A DNA stretch of 64,000 nt, from contig CP103804.1 of the NCBI GenBank assembly GCA_024919175.1, forward strand, positions 3,906,001 through 3,970,000, in the 5' to 3' direction. This document shows, piece after piece, positions 18,501 through 27,479 of this stretch; the first letter of the stretch is position 1; each line of letters starts with the position of its first letter. The DNA is from Clostridioides difficile (GTDB taxonomy: Bacteria > Bacillota > Clostridia > Peptostreptococcales > Peptostreptococcaceae). The translations under genes and the position numbers were made by a program. The notes beneath the pieces are model-generated. The model saw only the letters and a program-made list of their open reading frames with translations, searched no databases and was not told where the DNA came from.

Positions 18501-19925
18501 ATGACAAAAAACTTTACAGAAAGTAATGATAAAAAAAGAATGGTAGTTTTACTTGTTGTTATCGCCATGACATTTATGGCAACTTTAGATTCTAGTATTG
18601 TAAATGTCGCATTACCTGTTCTATCCAGCAAATTAAATGTGTCTTTATCATCTGTTGAATGGGTAGTAGCAAGTTATTCTATTGTTATATGCTCAACACT
18701 ACTCTTTTTTGGTAGACTTGGAGATATTATAGGAAAATCAAAAGTATTTCAAGCAGGAACTATTATTTTCACGGTTGCATCTATGCTATGTGGAATTAGT
18801 AATTCTTTTACTTCACTTATTATTTATCGTTTTATTCAAGGTGTTGGAGCTTCAGCCTATATGGCAAACAATCATGGAATTATTACAGAATTATTTCCAA
18901 GGGAAAGTAGAGGTAAAGCACTAGGAATTTTAGTTACTGCTGTCGCCATAGGAAATATGCTTGGTCCATCTGTTGGTGGATTTATTCTATCAATATTTAA
19001 TTGGAATACAATCTTTTTTATAAATATTCCCATAGGCATTATTGTTTTTCTTTTAGGAATTAAATTTCTTCCAGAAAACAAGAAAAATCCAGAAAAAATG
19101 GACAAAATGGGAGCATTACTTCAGTTTTTAGGAACAACATTATTTTTTGGTTCTCTGATTACAGCACAACAAGTAGGATTATCAAATCCTTATATATTAA
19201 CATCAATTTTATTATCATTTATTTTTATTGTATTATTCTTGGTATTAGAAAAGAAGCAAGCACAGCCACTACTCGACCTTGAAATTTTTAGAAATATGCA
19301 GTTTTCATTAAATTTAGTTTGTGCACTTACTTCGTTTGTTTGTATTGCAGCTTCAAGTATTTTAATTCCTTTTTATTTACAAAATACATTAAAACTTTCT
19401 CCAATTCAAGCAGGTATGTTTATGATGTTATCTCCCTTAATTTTAGCTGTTTGTTCTCCAATTTTCGGAGGTATTTCAGATAAAATTGAGTCAGAAAAAA
19501 TTATTTTAGTTGGTCTGTTTACTATGAGTGTAGGATTCTTTCTAATGTCCAGACTTTCACAACATTCTATAATTGTATTCTTTGCTATGTTTATTTCAAC
19601 TATATCAGTAGGACAGGCATTATTCCAACCTGCTAATAATGCTTTAATTATGTCGACTTGCCCTAAAAGTAAGCTTGGAGTGGTGGGAAGTATTAATTCA
19701 CTTGTACGAAATTTGGGGCAAATTATAGGAATTACTATTTCAACTACATTGCTATATAGCTTTATGAGTTATAATGCAGGGTATAGAGTTTATGATTATG
19801 TAAGCAATAATGATGAAATTTTTGTATATGGAATGAAAAATGTTTATCTTATCCTTGTAGTTATTTGTTTGCTTGGTGCAATATTAACAGCTTGTAGAAT
19901 GTTTAAACAAAAAAGTAAAAAATAA
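18501..19925 (+). CDS. MFS drug exporter, DHA2 (14-segment) family
   Basis: A 474-residue exporter with about fourteen membrane segments. Motif D1 is seen as LDSSIVNVALP near residue 31, motif A as GRLGDIIGKSKVF near 73 and motif C as GILVTAVAIGNMLGPSVGG near 148. These mark the EmrB/QacA group of proton-driven drug exporters. It is preceded by AAGGAGG and divergent from the AraC gene. Substrate not predictable. Confidence 0.9.
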   Translation: MTKNFTESNDKKRMVVLLVVIAMTFMATLDSSIVNVALPVLSSKLNVSLSSVEWVVASYSIVICSTLLFFGRLGDIIGKSKVFQAGTIIFTVASMLCGISNSFTSLIIYRFIQGVGASAYMANNHGIITELFPRESRGKALGILVTAVAIGNMLGPSVGGFILSIFNWNTIFFINIPIGIIVFLLGIKFLPENKKNPEKMDKMGALLQFLGTTLFFGSLITAQQVGLSNPYILTSILLSFIFIVLFLVLEKKQAQPLLDLEIFRNMQFSLNLVCALTSFVCIAASSILIPFYLQNTLKLSPIQAGMFMMLSPLILAVCSPIFGGISDKIESEKIILVGLFTMSVGFFLMSRLSQHSIIVFFAMFISTISVGQALFQPANNALIMSTCPKSKLGVVGSINSLVRNLGQIIGITISTTLLYSFMSYNAGYRVYDYVSNNDEIFVYGMKNVYLILVVICLLGAILTACRMFKQKSKK

Positions 19926-19939
19926 AATAATAAACTTTA

Positions 19940-20062
19940 TCAAGTTAGTTATTATAAATACAGCTATCAATAGAATTTAAATAAGATAATTCCTATATCA
20001 AAATTTAAATACTATATCAAAATTTAAACAAGATGATTCCCATATCATACAGGAATCATCTT
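19940..20062. terminator. Convergent terminator with short direct repeat
   Basis: A 17-base direct repeat (CTATATCAAAATTTAAA) occurs twice at about 19993-20029. It is followed by a strong hairpin, AAGATGATTCC (20030-20040) with GGAATCATCTT (20052-20062), which serves the convergent MFS and peptidase genes. Confidence 0.75.
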
Positions 20063-20082
20063 GTTGATTAATCATATATTTT

Positions 20083-21282
20083 TTAGCCTAATCTTTGAAT
20101 AAACTCTGAAATAAATTCAGCTGTATGATTTATTAGTGTTAAATCAACAGTATCTAATGTATCTTTTGGAGTATGGGTAAACTCAAGTGCCCCATTAAAA
20201 AGATTGGAAGACGTAACAGCTATACAAGGAATGCCCCTAAATACAAATGCACAGTGATCACCAGCATACCACTCATCTCCTCTCACTACTCTATCATATT
20301 TCATTATCATACTATCAATATGAGATTCCATATTTTCACTTAGATTGTAGCATGATATAGCCGTTTGTGAATTGATATGACATGGTGAATCAATATTTAT
20401 AACTAATTCAATTTTATCCTGCTGATTATCTATATAATCTAAATAATTAAGCTCTCCATCAACGCCAAAATATTCTTCACTATTAAAAGGAACAAAATCT
20501 ATATCAAATTCACCAAAAGTCTCTTGTAAAATATACATAACCTTCATTAAAACAGCAATTCCAGTAGCATTGTCAAGAGCTCCAACTGTATTATATTTTG
20601 TATCCATATGTGCACATACTATAATTTTACCTTTTGATTTTGAAACCTTTTTATATCCCACTATCTGTCTACTTTTCGAGTCTATATTTTGAGAATTTAT
20701 TGTAATTGATACAGCAGTATTTTTATTTTCACAATTAACGAGTTGTGACAAGACATCATCACTTACATATGCAGATGGTATTGAAAAATTTCCATCTTCA
20801 AATATTGGAAAAGGGCTCCTTCCACACATTTGACTTTTTCCAGTAACAGATATAATCGCCTTTGGATTTTGCTCTTCTAAACATGATATTATCTTTTTAT
20901 CTTCATCAGGATAGTAAAAAGGAAAGTCTTTAGGCTGTAGTTGACGCTTTGCTATTTCTTTACACAAAACAATGATTTTATCGCTTAGATTTTTTTCCTG
21001 TAAATCTTTTATGGATTTAATGATGACTACTTTTCCTTCTCCATAAAATTGCGTTGAAAATGGACTTGCAAATATGCTTATTTTATCATTTCCTATCTTC
21101 AACTTAGATTCACCATTTTTCCAAACAATACAATCAAATGGCATAGATTTGATTGCATACCCTGAAGTTAAAAACTCTTTTTCAAGATAATTTACAATCA
21201 TCTCATTGTTTTCTGTCCCAACTGCGCGCTCTTTTATAACTTGCTTTAGTATTTCGCTATCTTCAATAATATTTTTAGTCAT
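20083..21282 (-). CDS. M28-family aminopeptidase
   Basis: A 399-residue zinc peptidase. All M28 ligands are present: AHMDTK near residue 222 (His, Asp), LDNATG near 236 (bridging Asp), NSEEYFG near 266 (catalytic Glu and ligand Glu), INIDSP near 293 (Asp) and EFTHTPKDT near 376 (His). The N-terminal part contains a PA-like inserted domain. There is no signal peptide, so it acts in the cytosol. GGGGG precedes the ATG. It appears to be a single-gene unit. Confidence 0.87.
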   Translation of the reverse strand: MTKNIIEDSEILKQVIKERAVGTENNEMIVNYLEKEFLTSGYAIKSMPFDCIVWKNGESKLKIGNDKISIFASPFSTQFYGEGKVVIIKSIKDLQEKNLSDKIIVLCKEIAKRQLQPKDFPFYYPDEDKKIISCLEEQNPKAIISVTGKSQMCGRSPFPIFEDGNFSIPSAYVSDDVLSQLVNCENKNTAVSITINSQNIDSKSRQIVGYKKVSKSKGKIIVCAHMDTKYNTVGALDNATGIAVLMKVMYILQETFGEFDIDFVPFNSEEYFGVDGELNYLDYIDNQQDKIELVINIDSPCHINSQTAISCYNLSENMESHIDSMIMKYDRVVRGDEWYAGDHCAFVFRGIPCIAVTSSNLFNGALEFTHTPKDTLDTVDLTLINHTAEFISEFIQRLG

Positions 21283-21316
21283 ATCACTAATTCCCCCTTA
21301 TAATACTATTAAGCTT

Positions 21317-21532
21317 GCTTTTCTCATTGCTAAACTTCTCCATTTCTATTAAACTTACTATTCTCATTGCTAAACTTCCTCATTTTACTATTAAACTCGC
21401 CCTTCTCATTGCTAAACTTCTTCATTTTACTATTAAACTCTCCCTCCTCATTGCTAAACTTCTCCATTTTACTATTAAGTTTGCTATTATCATTGCTAAA
21501 TTTATTTATCATCCTATTAAACTTATTCCTCT
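21317..21532. repeat. 42-bp minisatellite upstream of the peptidase gene
   Basis: Five copies of a 42-base unit, with CATTGCTAAA at 21325, 21365, 21407, 21449 and 21491 (the first spacing is 40). Because the unit is a multiple of three it stays open on both strands. On the minus strand it would encode a 14-residue repeat of the type KFSNEEGEFNSKM, charged and amphipathic, in a 60-codon frame (21330-21512). No good ribosome binding site supports that frame, so I list it as a repeat, not a gene. Confidence 0.8.
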
Positions 21533-21648
21533 TATTACTAAGAGTGATTATCGTTTATTAATATCACTCAAATAAATTTCACAATAAAAATACCACCTTT
21601 AATCCTAATGATAACATCAGAAATAATGGTGGTGTACTACTGTAATGT

Positions 21649-22401
21649 TTAATAATCTATAGCCTTTAATTCTTCAAATATAGGTGGAATTTTTTTAGCG
21701 ACATTTTCAAGTTTCTCTAACTCAAATAACCAACAATCACCAGCAGATAATAGCTCTTCTTGAGTAGGATTATTGAGTTTGTCTAACAATAAGTTTTTGT
21801 AGCCATTATCATATGCAGATAAACAACGATGAATCGCAGATATACTATATCCTGTTTGACGCAACATATACACTATACGTATTCTCTCTAAATCAAGGTC
21901 ATCAAACAATCTTTCATTTTTACTACCTACTTTATTTGATTGAATCAAATCATTTCGTTCCCAATTACGCACAGATTCTTTGGTTGTACCTAGTAAATTA
22001 GCTATATCATTACGAGTATAATTTTTATCAATATCATTAACTACCTTAGGTACTAAATTTGCCCAAAGGTGTAGAGTACTAGCTGTTTCTTTTGCAATTT
22101 TAATTTCATTTTGTATTACATGAATATAGTCAAAAGAATACTGTTTTCCAACTGTCAAGTCTCTACTAACTGCTGATTTGATAACAAGATTTCCCGTATT
22201 TCGTATAAGACTATTTGTAAATTGATAACCAAATATGTATCTACAAATTTTCAACTGCAATACATGATGTTCTTCAAACTCGCGATAATTATTTGCTTTT
22301 CGCTTAGCTTTTGAAATATAGCCAATCTCTTCATAAAATCTAATACTGTTTGGATGAAGATTAAACATTCTTGCTAACTCAATAGGTTTGTATTTTTTCA
22401 A
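21649..22401 (-). CDS. MerR-family regulator with two HTH domains
   Basis: A 250-residue protein starting with a canonical MerR HTH (YKPIELARMFNLHPNSIRFYEEIGYI, residues 4-29). It carries a second MerR-like HTH in the middle (YTRNDIANLLGTTKESVRNWERNDLI, about 130-155, followed by FDDLDLERIRIVYMLRQTGYSIS). Usual MerR proteins have only one. The TTG start at 22401 is supported by AGGAGG. It is separate from the MATE gene 208 bases upstream on the same strand and could regulate it. Ligand unknown. Confidence 0.8.
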   Translation of the reverse strand: MKKYKPIELARMFNLHPNSIRFYEEIGYISKAKRKANNYREFEEHHVLQLKICRYIFGYQFTNSLIRNTGNLVIKSAVSRDLTVGKQYSFDYIHVIQNEIKIAKETASTLHLWANLVPKVVNDIDKNYTRNDIANLLGTTKESVRNWERNDLIQSNKVGSKNERLFDDLDLERIRIVYMLRQTGYSISAIHRCLSAYDNGYKNLLLDKLNNPTQEELLSAGDCWLFELEKLENVAKKIPPIFEELKAIDY

Positions 22402-22609
22402 TTTAAACCTCCTAAAAATTTTACTACATCTTCCTGAAAAGTTATTTTATTAGAATCTAGCATAATATTTTCCTCCTTATATAAACGACTATTACTTTTT
22501 TAATTATTATTGCAATCACTTAAGTAATAAAAAATATCGTACATAATGTAATTCTAATTTTATTTTCTATCAAATCTGATTGGTTTGCAAGCTAATAGTA
22601 TCAAATTTA

Positions 22610-23938
22610 CTATGTAGGCTGGTTTTCTAAACATACAAACAACTTATTTGCCGATAATGATGCTGCTAAACTTGCAACGATATGACTGATTAAAACGCCT
22701 ACCCATATACCTTCCAGACCAAATCCTAAAACTGAAAATATATATGCTAAAGGCATCCTTACAATCATATAGTAAAATACCATAAGTAGCATGCTCTTTG
22801 AAGGCTTTCCCAAACCATTAATAGCTCCCAAAAAACAATTTGTGATTGTATTTAGCACATACCCAATACCTACAATTAAAAAATAATTGGCAACAATATT
22901 TCCTACCCCTATACTACTGATAAACACATCTGAAAGTTGTCTAGCAAAGACAACAACAAGTATCGACAACACAATCAATATAACACTTCCATATAACATT
23001 GCACACTTTAAATAATCCTTTGCTCTATCATAACGTTTTGCTCCTACACACTGACCAACAATAGTAGTTATAACCATGTTAAGTGCCATTGCTGGATAGA
23101 ATAAAATTGTCTCTAATTTCCCAGTAATTCCATAAGCTGCAATTGCTGTTACACCATACCCACTCACAATAGCTGTCAAAAAACTAGTACTTATAGCTGG
23201 TATACTTTGTTGTACAATTGATGGAACTGCCTTTTGTATAAGTGGGTAAATTTCTTTTCTATCAAACAAAGATATATGAAATGAGAATAGTTTTTTTTGC
23301 CACAAATATATCAGCATAAAAATAAGACAAGTACTTTGAGAAATTAAAGTTGCAATAGCAGCACCCTTAAACCCAATCATATTTATAAAAATCGGGTCAA
23401 GTATAGCATTTAATAATGTACATACAAGCATAGCAATTGCTTGAAAAGCAGTATTCCCAAAGCTACGTAGTACAGCTGTAAAATAACAATAAAGATATAC
23501 TGCAATATACCCAAGTAGATATATAGATAAATAATTATATGCCATAGAGTAAGTTTCAGCTGGAGTATTCAATATTTTTAAGATGGATGGTAAGAATAGT
23601 TCAATAATTCCAGTAATTATCAATGAAAATATTACTGATACCAAAAATGAAGTAGAAATCAAACTTTCTGTTTTTTTATGCTCTTTTGCCCCAATTGCGT
23701 GCGAAAGTAAAATCGATATACCATTTGTAGCCCCCATAGCTACAGATGTTAGAATTAAAATAATTGGTGTTGAAGTTGTAAGTGCTGCCATAGCTGTCTC
23801 TCCCAATAAATTACCAATCCATATACTGTCTACTAGATTGTATGCCATGTTTAAAAACATAGCTACTATCAATGGCAAAGACATTTTTGTTAAACATTTT
23901 TTTGTATCTCCTGTAATAAAATCCATTTTTGTACTCAT
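22610..23938 (-). CDS. MATE family efflux protein
   Basis: A 442-residue twelve-segment exporter. Motifs include MSLPLIVAMFLNMAYNLVDS near residue 18, GATNGISILLSHAIGAKEHK near 70 and KAVPSIVQQSIPAISTSFL at the start of the second half. It is more distant from the other three MATE proteins of the window. AAGGAGG precedes the ATG. A palindrome of the TetR-operator type (ATGAATGAA-T-TTCATTCAT, 23953-23971) overlaps the area directly upstream of the ribosome binding site, so it is likely repressed by a TetR-type protein. Confidence 0.88.
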   Translation of the reverse strand: MSTKMDFITGDTKKCLTKMSLPLIVAMFLNMAYNLVDSIWIGNLLGETAMAALTTSTPIILILTSVAMGATNGISILLSHAIGAKEHKKTESLISTSFLVSVIFSLIITGIIELFLPSILKILNTPAETYSMAYNYLSIYLLGYIAVYLYCYFTAVLRSFGNTAFQAIAMLVCTLLNAILDPIFINMIGFKGAAIATLISQSTCLIFMLIYLWQKKLFSFHISLFDRKEIYPLIQKAVPSIVQQSIPAISTSFLTAIVSGYGVTAIAAYGITGKLETILFYPAMALNMVITTIVGQCVGAKRYDRAKDYLKCAMLYGSVILIVLSILVVVFARQLSDVFISSIGVGNIVANYFLIVGIGYVLNTITNCFLGAINGLGKPSKSMLLMVFYYMIVRMPLAYIFSVLGFGLEGIWVGVLISHIVASLAASLSANKLFVCLENQPT

Positions 23939-23952
23939 ATATCCTCCTTTTT

Positions 23953-23971
23953 ATGAATGAATTTCATTCAT
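23953..23971. promoter_or_regulatory. TetR-type operator before the MATE gene
   Basis: Perfect palindrome ATGAATGAA-T-TTCATTCAT, 14 bases upstream of the MATE start codon and just ahead of its Shine-Dalgarno sequence. It matches the motif upstream of the TetR gene at 15250. Confidence 0.65.
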
Positions 23972-24114
23972 TTATTAATTTTAAAAAATACCTGAGATTT
24001 AAACAGGTTTAGGTTAAAAATTTGCAACATTATAAAGTATTATATGTTTTATTTTTTATACGTTTTTTATGATGTTTTTTATGCATTTTTTTATATATTT
24101 TTCTTTATGATTTT

Positions 24115-24762
24115 TTATGTGTTTTTCTTTATGTGTTTTTCTTTTATACTTTCTCCTTTTATAGCTGTTACAATATATGAAGTCTGATTCACACTCTTCC
24201 ATGCAATGCTTCTAAAATCTACAGCTAACAATTTACATATTTCCTTTTCTGAGTACATTTTTACATCTCCATCTTTGCTGTACTTCATGAAAATATTCAT
24301 TATATGTCTAAATAAAAATGGTTGCCAACAGTCACAAATTATTAGAGTTCCTTTTGGCTTTAATACCCTACAAACCTCTGACAATACCTTATCAGGTTTA
24401 GGATAATGATGAAAAGAATCATTACAATATACAACATCAAAAAATTCATTTTCAAATGGCAAATACTCTGAATCTCCTAAAACTAAGGTAGCATTCTCTT
24501 TTAGTTTATTTCTTGCTATATCTAGCATCTTCTCAGAGATATCAATTCCATAAACTTTTTTCCTACAATCTTCATCTAAAATAGCTTGTAATACGGCTCC
24601 TGTCCCACACCCTAAATCTAAAACAGTATCATATGAAACATTTGAAATGGCTCCAAGTAAAACTGGATAAAGGTTTCTTGCATGTTGCCCCTTTATATCT
24701 TGGTCATAGGTATTCGCTTGATTATTAAATGTTTTTCTTGATTTTTCTTTTATATTTGTCAT
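24115..24762 (-). CDS. Class I SAM-dependent methyltransferase
   Basis: A 215-residue methyltransferase. Motif I is DLGCGTGAVLQAI near residue 48, the acidic motif II is YGIDISEKMLDIAR near 73, and the post-motif VYCNDSFHHYPKPDKVLSEV near 110 is typical of the Methyltransf_11 group, which acts on small molecules. AAAGGAGGAG precedes the ATG. A palindrome of the TetR-operator type lies at 24821-24841, in its promoter area. It is on the same strand as the MATE gene downstream; the pair could form a resistance unit. Substrate unknown. Confidence 0.85.
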   Translation of the reverse strand: MTNIKEKSRKTFNNQANTYDQDIKGQHARNLYPVLLGAISNVSYDTVLDLGCGTGAVLQAILDEDCRKKVYGIDISEKMLDIARNKLKENATLVLGDSEYLPFENEFFDVVYCNDSFHHYPKPDKVLSEVCRVLKPKGTLIICDCWQPFLFRHIMNIFMKYSKDGDVKMYSEKEICKLLAVDFRSIAWKSVNQTSYIVTAIKGESIKEKHIKKNT

Positions 24763-25596
24763 ATCTAAACTCCTCCTTTCTTATATTGTTCATAGTATAT
24801 CATGAGTAATTCTTTATGTCAATGAATGATATTCATTCATTGTAAATGTTTAATATAACTATATTAAGTTCTATATAGTTATATTAAACATTAAGTTATA
24901 CTGTGCATACAATTCTCAAATTATATTGTGTGTATTACATTTAAGTTCCATTATTCTTAGTTATACTACATATATTATTTTTTGGGTCAATTTGACATTT
25001 TAATATTTTTTCTCTCTTCTAACTTTTATATAAATAATTCTAAAATAAAGTACCATAATAATCACTCATACTTATCATACATTTTGCTGTTTTATCGTGA
25101 CCTTTTATCTTGTCTCTGTAAATTTTATAATTAATATTTTGCCCTAACTAGTTCCTACCTTTAAAAATTCAATTTTAAAACCTATCAATTTTATTCTTCA
25201 GTTTTCTCTTTATTTTAAAAATAAATCTATCACAATACTGTTCGTTTTTTACCAACAGTTCATATGCATCCATAACCCCAATAGATTGTACAAAACCAAA
25301 AACCTAATGCCAAATATTATCAAACTATACTGTTAAATTCTATATTTTAAGAAATGCACATTGTCAACTTTAAGTTGCACTCATGTAATTTATTACTAAA
25401 ACATGATTTTATAACAATAGAAAAGCACACCTTTTCAGATGTGCTTTATGTAACACTTTATCTTCTCATTACCATCTAAAATATGATTTATCACCTTTGA
25501 TATATATTCTCTATTTTGAAAATACTCATATGTAGTAATATCGACCATCTGCTCAGGCTGACGTACTGAAATCTTGACACTTGCCCTGTTTACTAC
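24763..25596. other. Long intergenic region: operator, hairpin, GNAT remnant
   Basis: The 834-base region holds a TetR-type palindrome (24821-24841, half-sites AATGAATG and CATTCATT). A perfect 20-base AT inverted repeat follows (24845-24864 with 24873-24892). There is also a terminator hairpin (AAAGCACA/TGTGCTTT, 25422-25447) and, at about 25473-25541, a remnant of an acetyltransferase gene listed separately. The stretch 24900-25420 shows no gene, RNA or repeat that I can support. Confidence 0.6.
25439..25545 (-). pseudogene. Fragment of a GNAT acetyltransferase gene
   Basis: On the minus strand the frame reads ITTYEYFQNREYISKVINHI and then LDGNEKIKCYIKHI before a stop. This parallels IATYEHFQNRGYAAKMINHI in the intact GNAT gene at 28703-29146. 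At DNA level 25473-25541 aligns without gaps to 28888-28956, with about 60 of 69 bases identical by eye. Only the acetyl-CoA-binding segment survives, so this is a decayed paralogue or a leftover of a duplication. Confidence 0.75.
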
Positions 25597-26991
25597 TTAG
25601 CAAAACCCACATTTTTCTCCTATTTCGATGGATTTTTTTATTATCATAAGCCCCATCTCTAAATGTGCTTCGGTTTCAGGAGAGCAAGTTGCAACTCGTA
25701 TTGCGTTGTTTCTGGCGTTATCCCCCACAGAGAATCTTTCCGCACCATATACCTTTATATTCTGACTTTCCATTAGGCTTTCAAAAAACTTACCACTGCA
25801 ATCTTCTGGAAGTTGCAACCATTGATAATATGATTCTACTTCACAAGAAGCAGATGGAAAGTATTTAGAGTATAAATGATTGCGTTTAATTGTCATTTTA
25901 TATTTTTCTCGTATAAGTTCTTGTGATATTCCACTTTGAATAACTTCTGTAGCTACTTCCACATTCAAAGAGGAAGTTTTGATGTTGAGGTTGTAGCAAC
26001 CTTGCTCAAGCTTTGAAAAATGCTTTAAAGGGCAACACATATAAGCCACCCTTATGCCTGCACAGATTGATTTTGAAAGCCCACTTATATAAATTGTCTG
26101 TTCGGGAAGCAAGGAATAAATAGGAGTTACCTTGTTTTTTCTCAAAAAAGCAAACACATCATCTTCAATTGCTAGCAAATTATGTTTTTTTATTATAGTG
26201 GCAAGCTCTCTAATACGCTGACTTGAAAATGAAACAGTCGTAGGATTGTTACAAGAAGTCATTAAAAAAATTCCATGGATTTTTTCCAGACTACAAATGG
26301 TATCAAGCTCATTTGGCAACATTCCCTGTTCATCATAGTTTACTGCTATAAGTTGAATATGAAGCATATTAGCCAGAGCAATAAAGTTTGGATATGTATA
26401 CGGGTCTGTTATAATTTTGTCACCAGGTGAAAACAAGGATGACAGTATAATGGCAAGAGCATTTTGTGCTCCTGCAGTTATAATTATATTGTTTGCATGG
26501 CTATCAATTCCGAATTGAGATAGCCATTTTGCACCTACAATCCGTTGGTTTTGGCTTCCAAGAGGGTTACTATACTCGAATAGTTTTTCAGATAAAGGTT
26601 TTTTAAGAACTTCCTTTGCTATATCCTTTACCAGTTGGTTGTGTTTGAAAAAAGGTAGCACCATTCCCATATCTGCTACTGCAGTATCATCTTGATTGAC
26701 TATAGAGGAAGAACTATTAGCATTAGGTGAAACAAAGGTTCCACTACCAACATTTGCATGAATAAGCCCCTTTAACTCACAGATTTTATAAGCTTTAGTT
26801 ATTGTACTATGGTTCAAATCTAGATAGTCAGCCAGCTCCCTTTGAGGTGGAAGCTTTGTATTCGCAAGCAGATTGCCGTTTTGTATGTCATCTTCCATTA
26901 ATTGTGCTAAGGAGCGATAAATAGGTGTTTTAAGTTTCTGCTTATCTGGTTTCCATGTTAACACATAATCATCAAAAGAGTTTACAGGCAC
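25597..26991 (-). CDS. MocR-type (GntR-HTH plus aminotransferase) regulator
   Basis: A 464-residue chimera. Residues 20-90 form a GntR winged helix (PPQRELADYLDLNHSTITKAYKICELKGLI). The rest is a class I aminotransferase fold binding pyridoxal phosphate, with the Schiff-base lysine in YISGLSKSICAGIRVAY near residue 312 and TSCNNPTT near 248. MocR proteins act as PLP-dependent regulators, often of vitamin B6 or amino-acid genes. It starts with GTG (26991) after AGGAGG. It is divergent from the CMD-phzF pair and its direct-repeat sites lie between them. Confidence 0.9.
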   Translation of the reverse strand: MPVNSFDDYVLTWKPDKQKLKTPIYRSLAQLMEDDIQNGNLLANTKLPPQRELADYLDLNHSTITKAYKICELKGLIHANVGSGTFVSPNANSSSSIVNQDDTAVADMGMVLPFFKHNQLVKDIAKEVLKKPLSEKLFEYSNPLGSQNQRIVGAKWLSQFGIDSHANNIIITAGAQNALAIILSSLFSPGDKIITDPYTYPNFIALANMLHIQLIAVNYDEQGMLPNELDTICSLEKIHGIFLMTSCNNPTTVSFSSQRIRELATIIKKHNLLAIEDDVFAFLRKNKVTPIYSLLPEQTIYISGLSKSICAGIRVAYMCCPLKHFSKLEQGCYNLNIKTSSLNVEVATEVIQSGISQELIREKYKMTIKRNHLYSKYFPSASCEVESYYQWLQLPEDCSGKFFESLMESQNIKVYGAERFSVGDNARNNAIRVATCSPETEAHLEMGLMIIKKSIEIGEKCGFC

Positions 26992-27017
26992 AAAATCACC
27001 TCCTAAAATGTGTATGT

Positions 27018-27086
27018 CCTACATTTTTTCCCTTGTAGGTATATTTATCAGAATGTTACAATTTCAGTAGTGGTACAATTTCAGTA
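27018..27086. promoter_or_regulatory. Direct-repeat operator between mocR and the CMD gene
   Basis: The 13-base sequence TACAATTTCAGTA occurs twice in the same orientation, at 27057-27069 and 27074-27086, a 17-base period. It is preceded by an inverted pair, CCTACA and TGTAGG (27018-27039). MocR regulators such as PdxR are known to bind direct repeats in divergent promoters, which fits. Confidence 0.65.
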
Positions 27087-27140
27087 ATGTATATTATAGA
27101 GTATAAGTTTGTTCAAGTAAAGAAAATGAGAGGAGAAAAA

Positions 27141-27458
27141 ATGAAAATAAAAGTTGATGTCAAAAATCGTTTAGGAAATTTTGCACCAAGATATGCTCGA
27201 TACTCAGAAGAAGTACTATTTGGAGATTTATGGGATAATGAAGATTTGTCTTTAAGAGATAGAAGTCTAATCACCATTTCATCAATTATTTCACTGGGTA
27301 ATTTCAGTCAATTACCATTTCATTTGAAATTAGGTCTTAAAAATGGATTGGAGCAAAAAGAGATTATTGAGTCTATTACACACATCTGTTTTTACTCTGG
27401 CTGGCCTAAAGGTGATATGGCCCTTACCATTGCTAAAGAGATATTTCAAGAAAACTAA
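27141..27458 (+). CDS. Carboxymuconolactone decarboxylase-family protein
   Basis: A protein of about 105 residues of the CMD/AhpD-like fold: RDRSLITISSIISLGNFSQL and FHLKLGLKNGLEQKEIIE are typical of the family, ending in GWPKGDMALTIAKE. The redox CxxC pair of AhpD is absent, so it is not a peroxidase partner of that type. The frame extends upstream, but GGAG stands right before the ATG at 27141. It is divergent from mocR and 21 bases before phzF. The role is probably metabolic but unassigned. Confidence 0.8.
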   Translation: MKIKVDVKNRLGNFAPRYARYSEEVLFGDLWDNEDLSLRDRSLITISSIISLGNFSQLPFHLKLGLKNGLEQKEIIESITHICFYSGWPKGDMALTIAKEIFQEN

Positions 27459-27479
27459 ATTTTTAATAGGAGGACAAAA

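Noticed and set aside
21330..21512. 60-codon frame with a 14-residue repeat
   Set aside because: Openness follows from the 42-base repeat period; only a weak AATAGG precedes the ATG.
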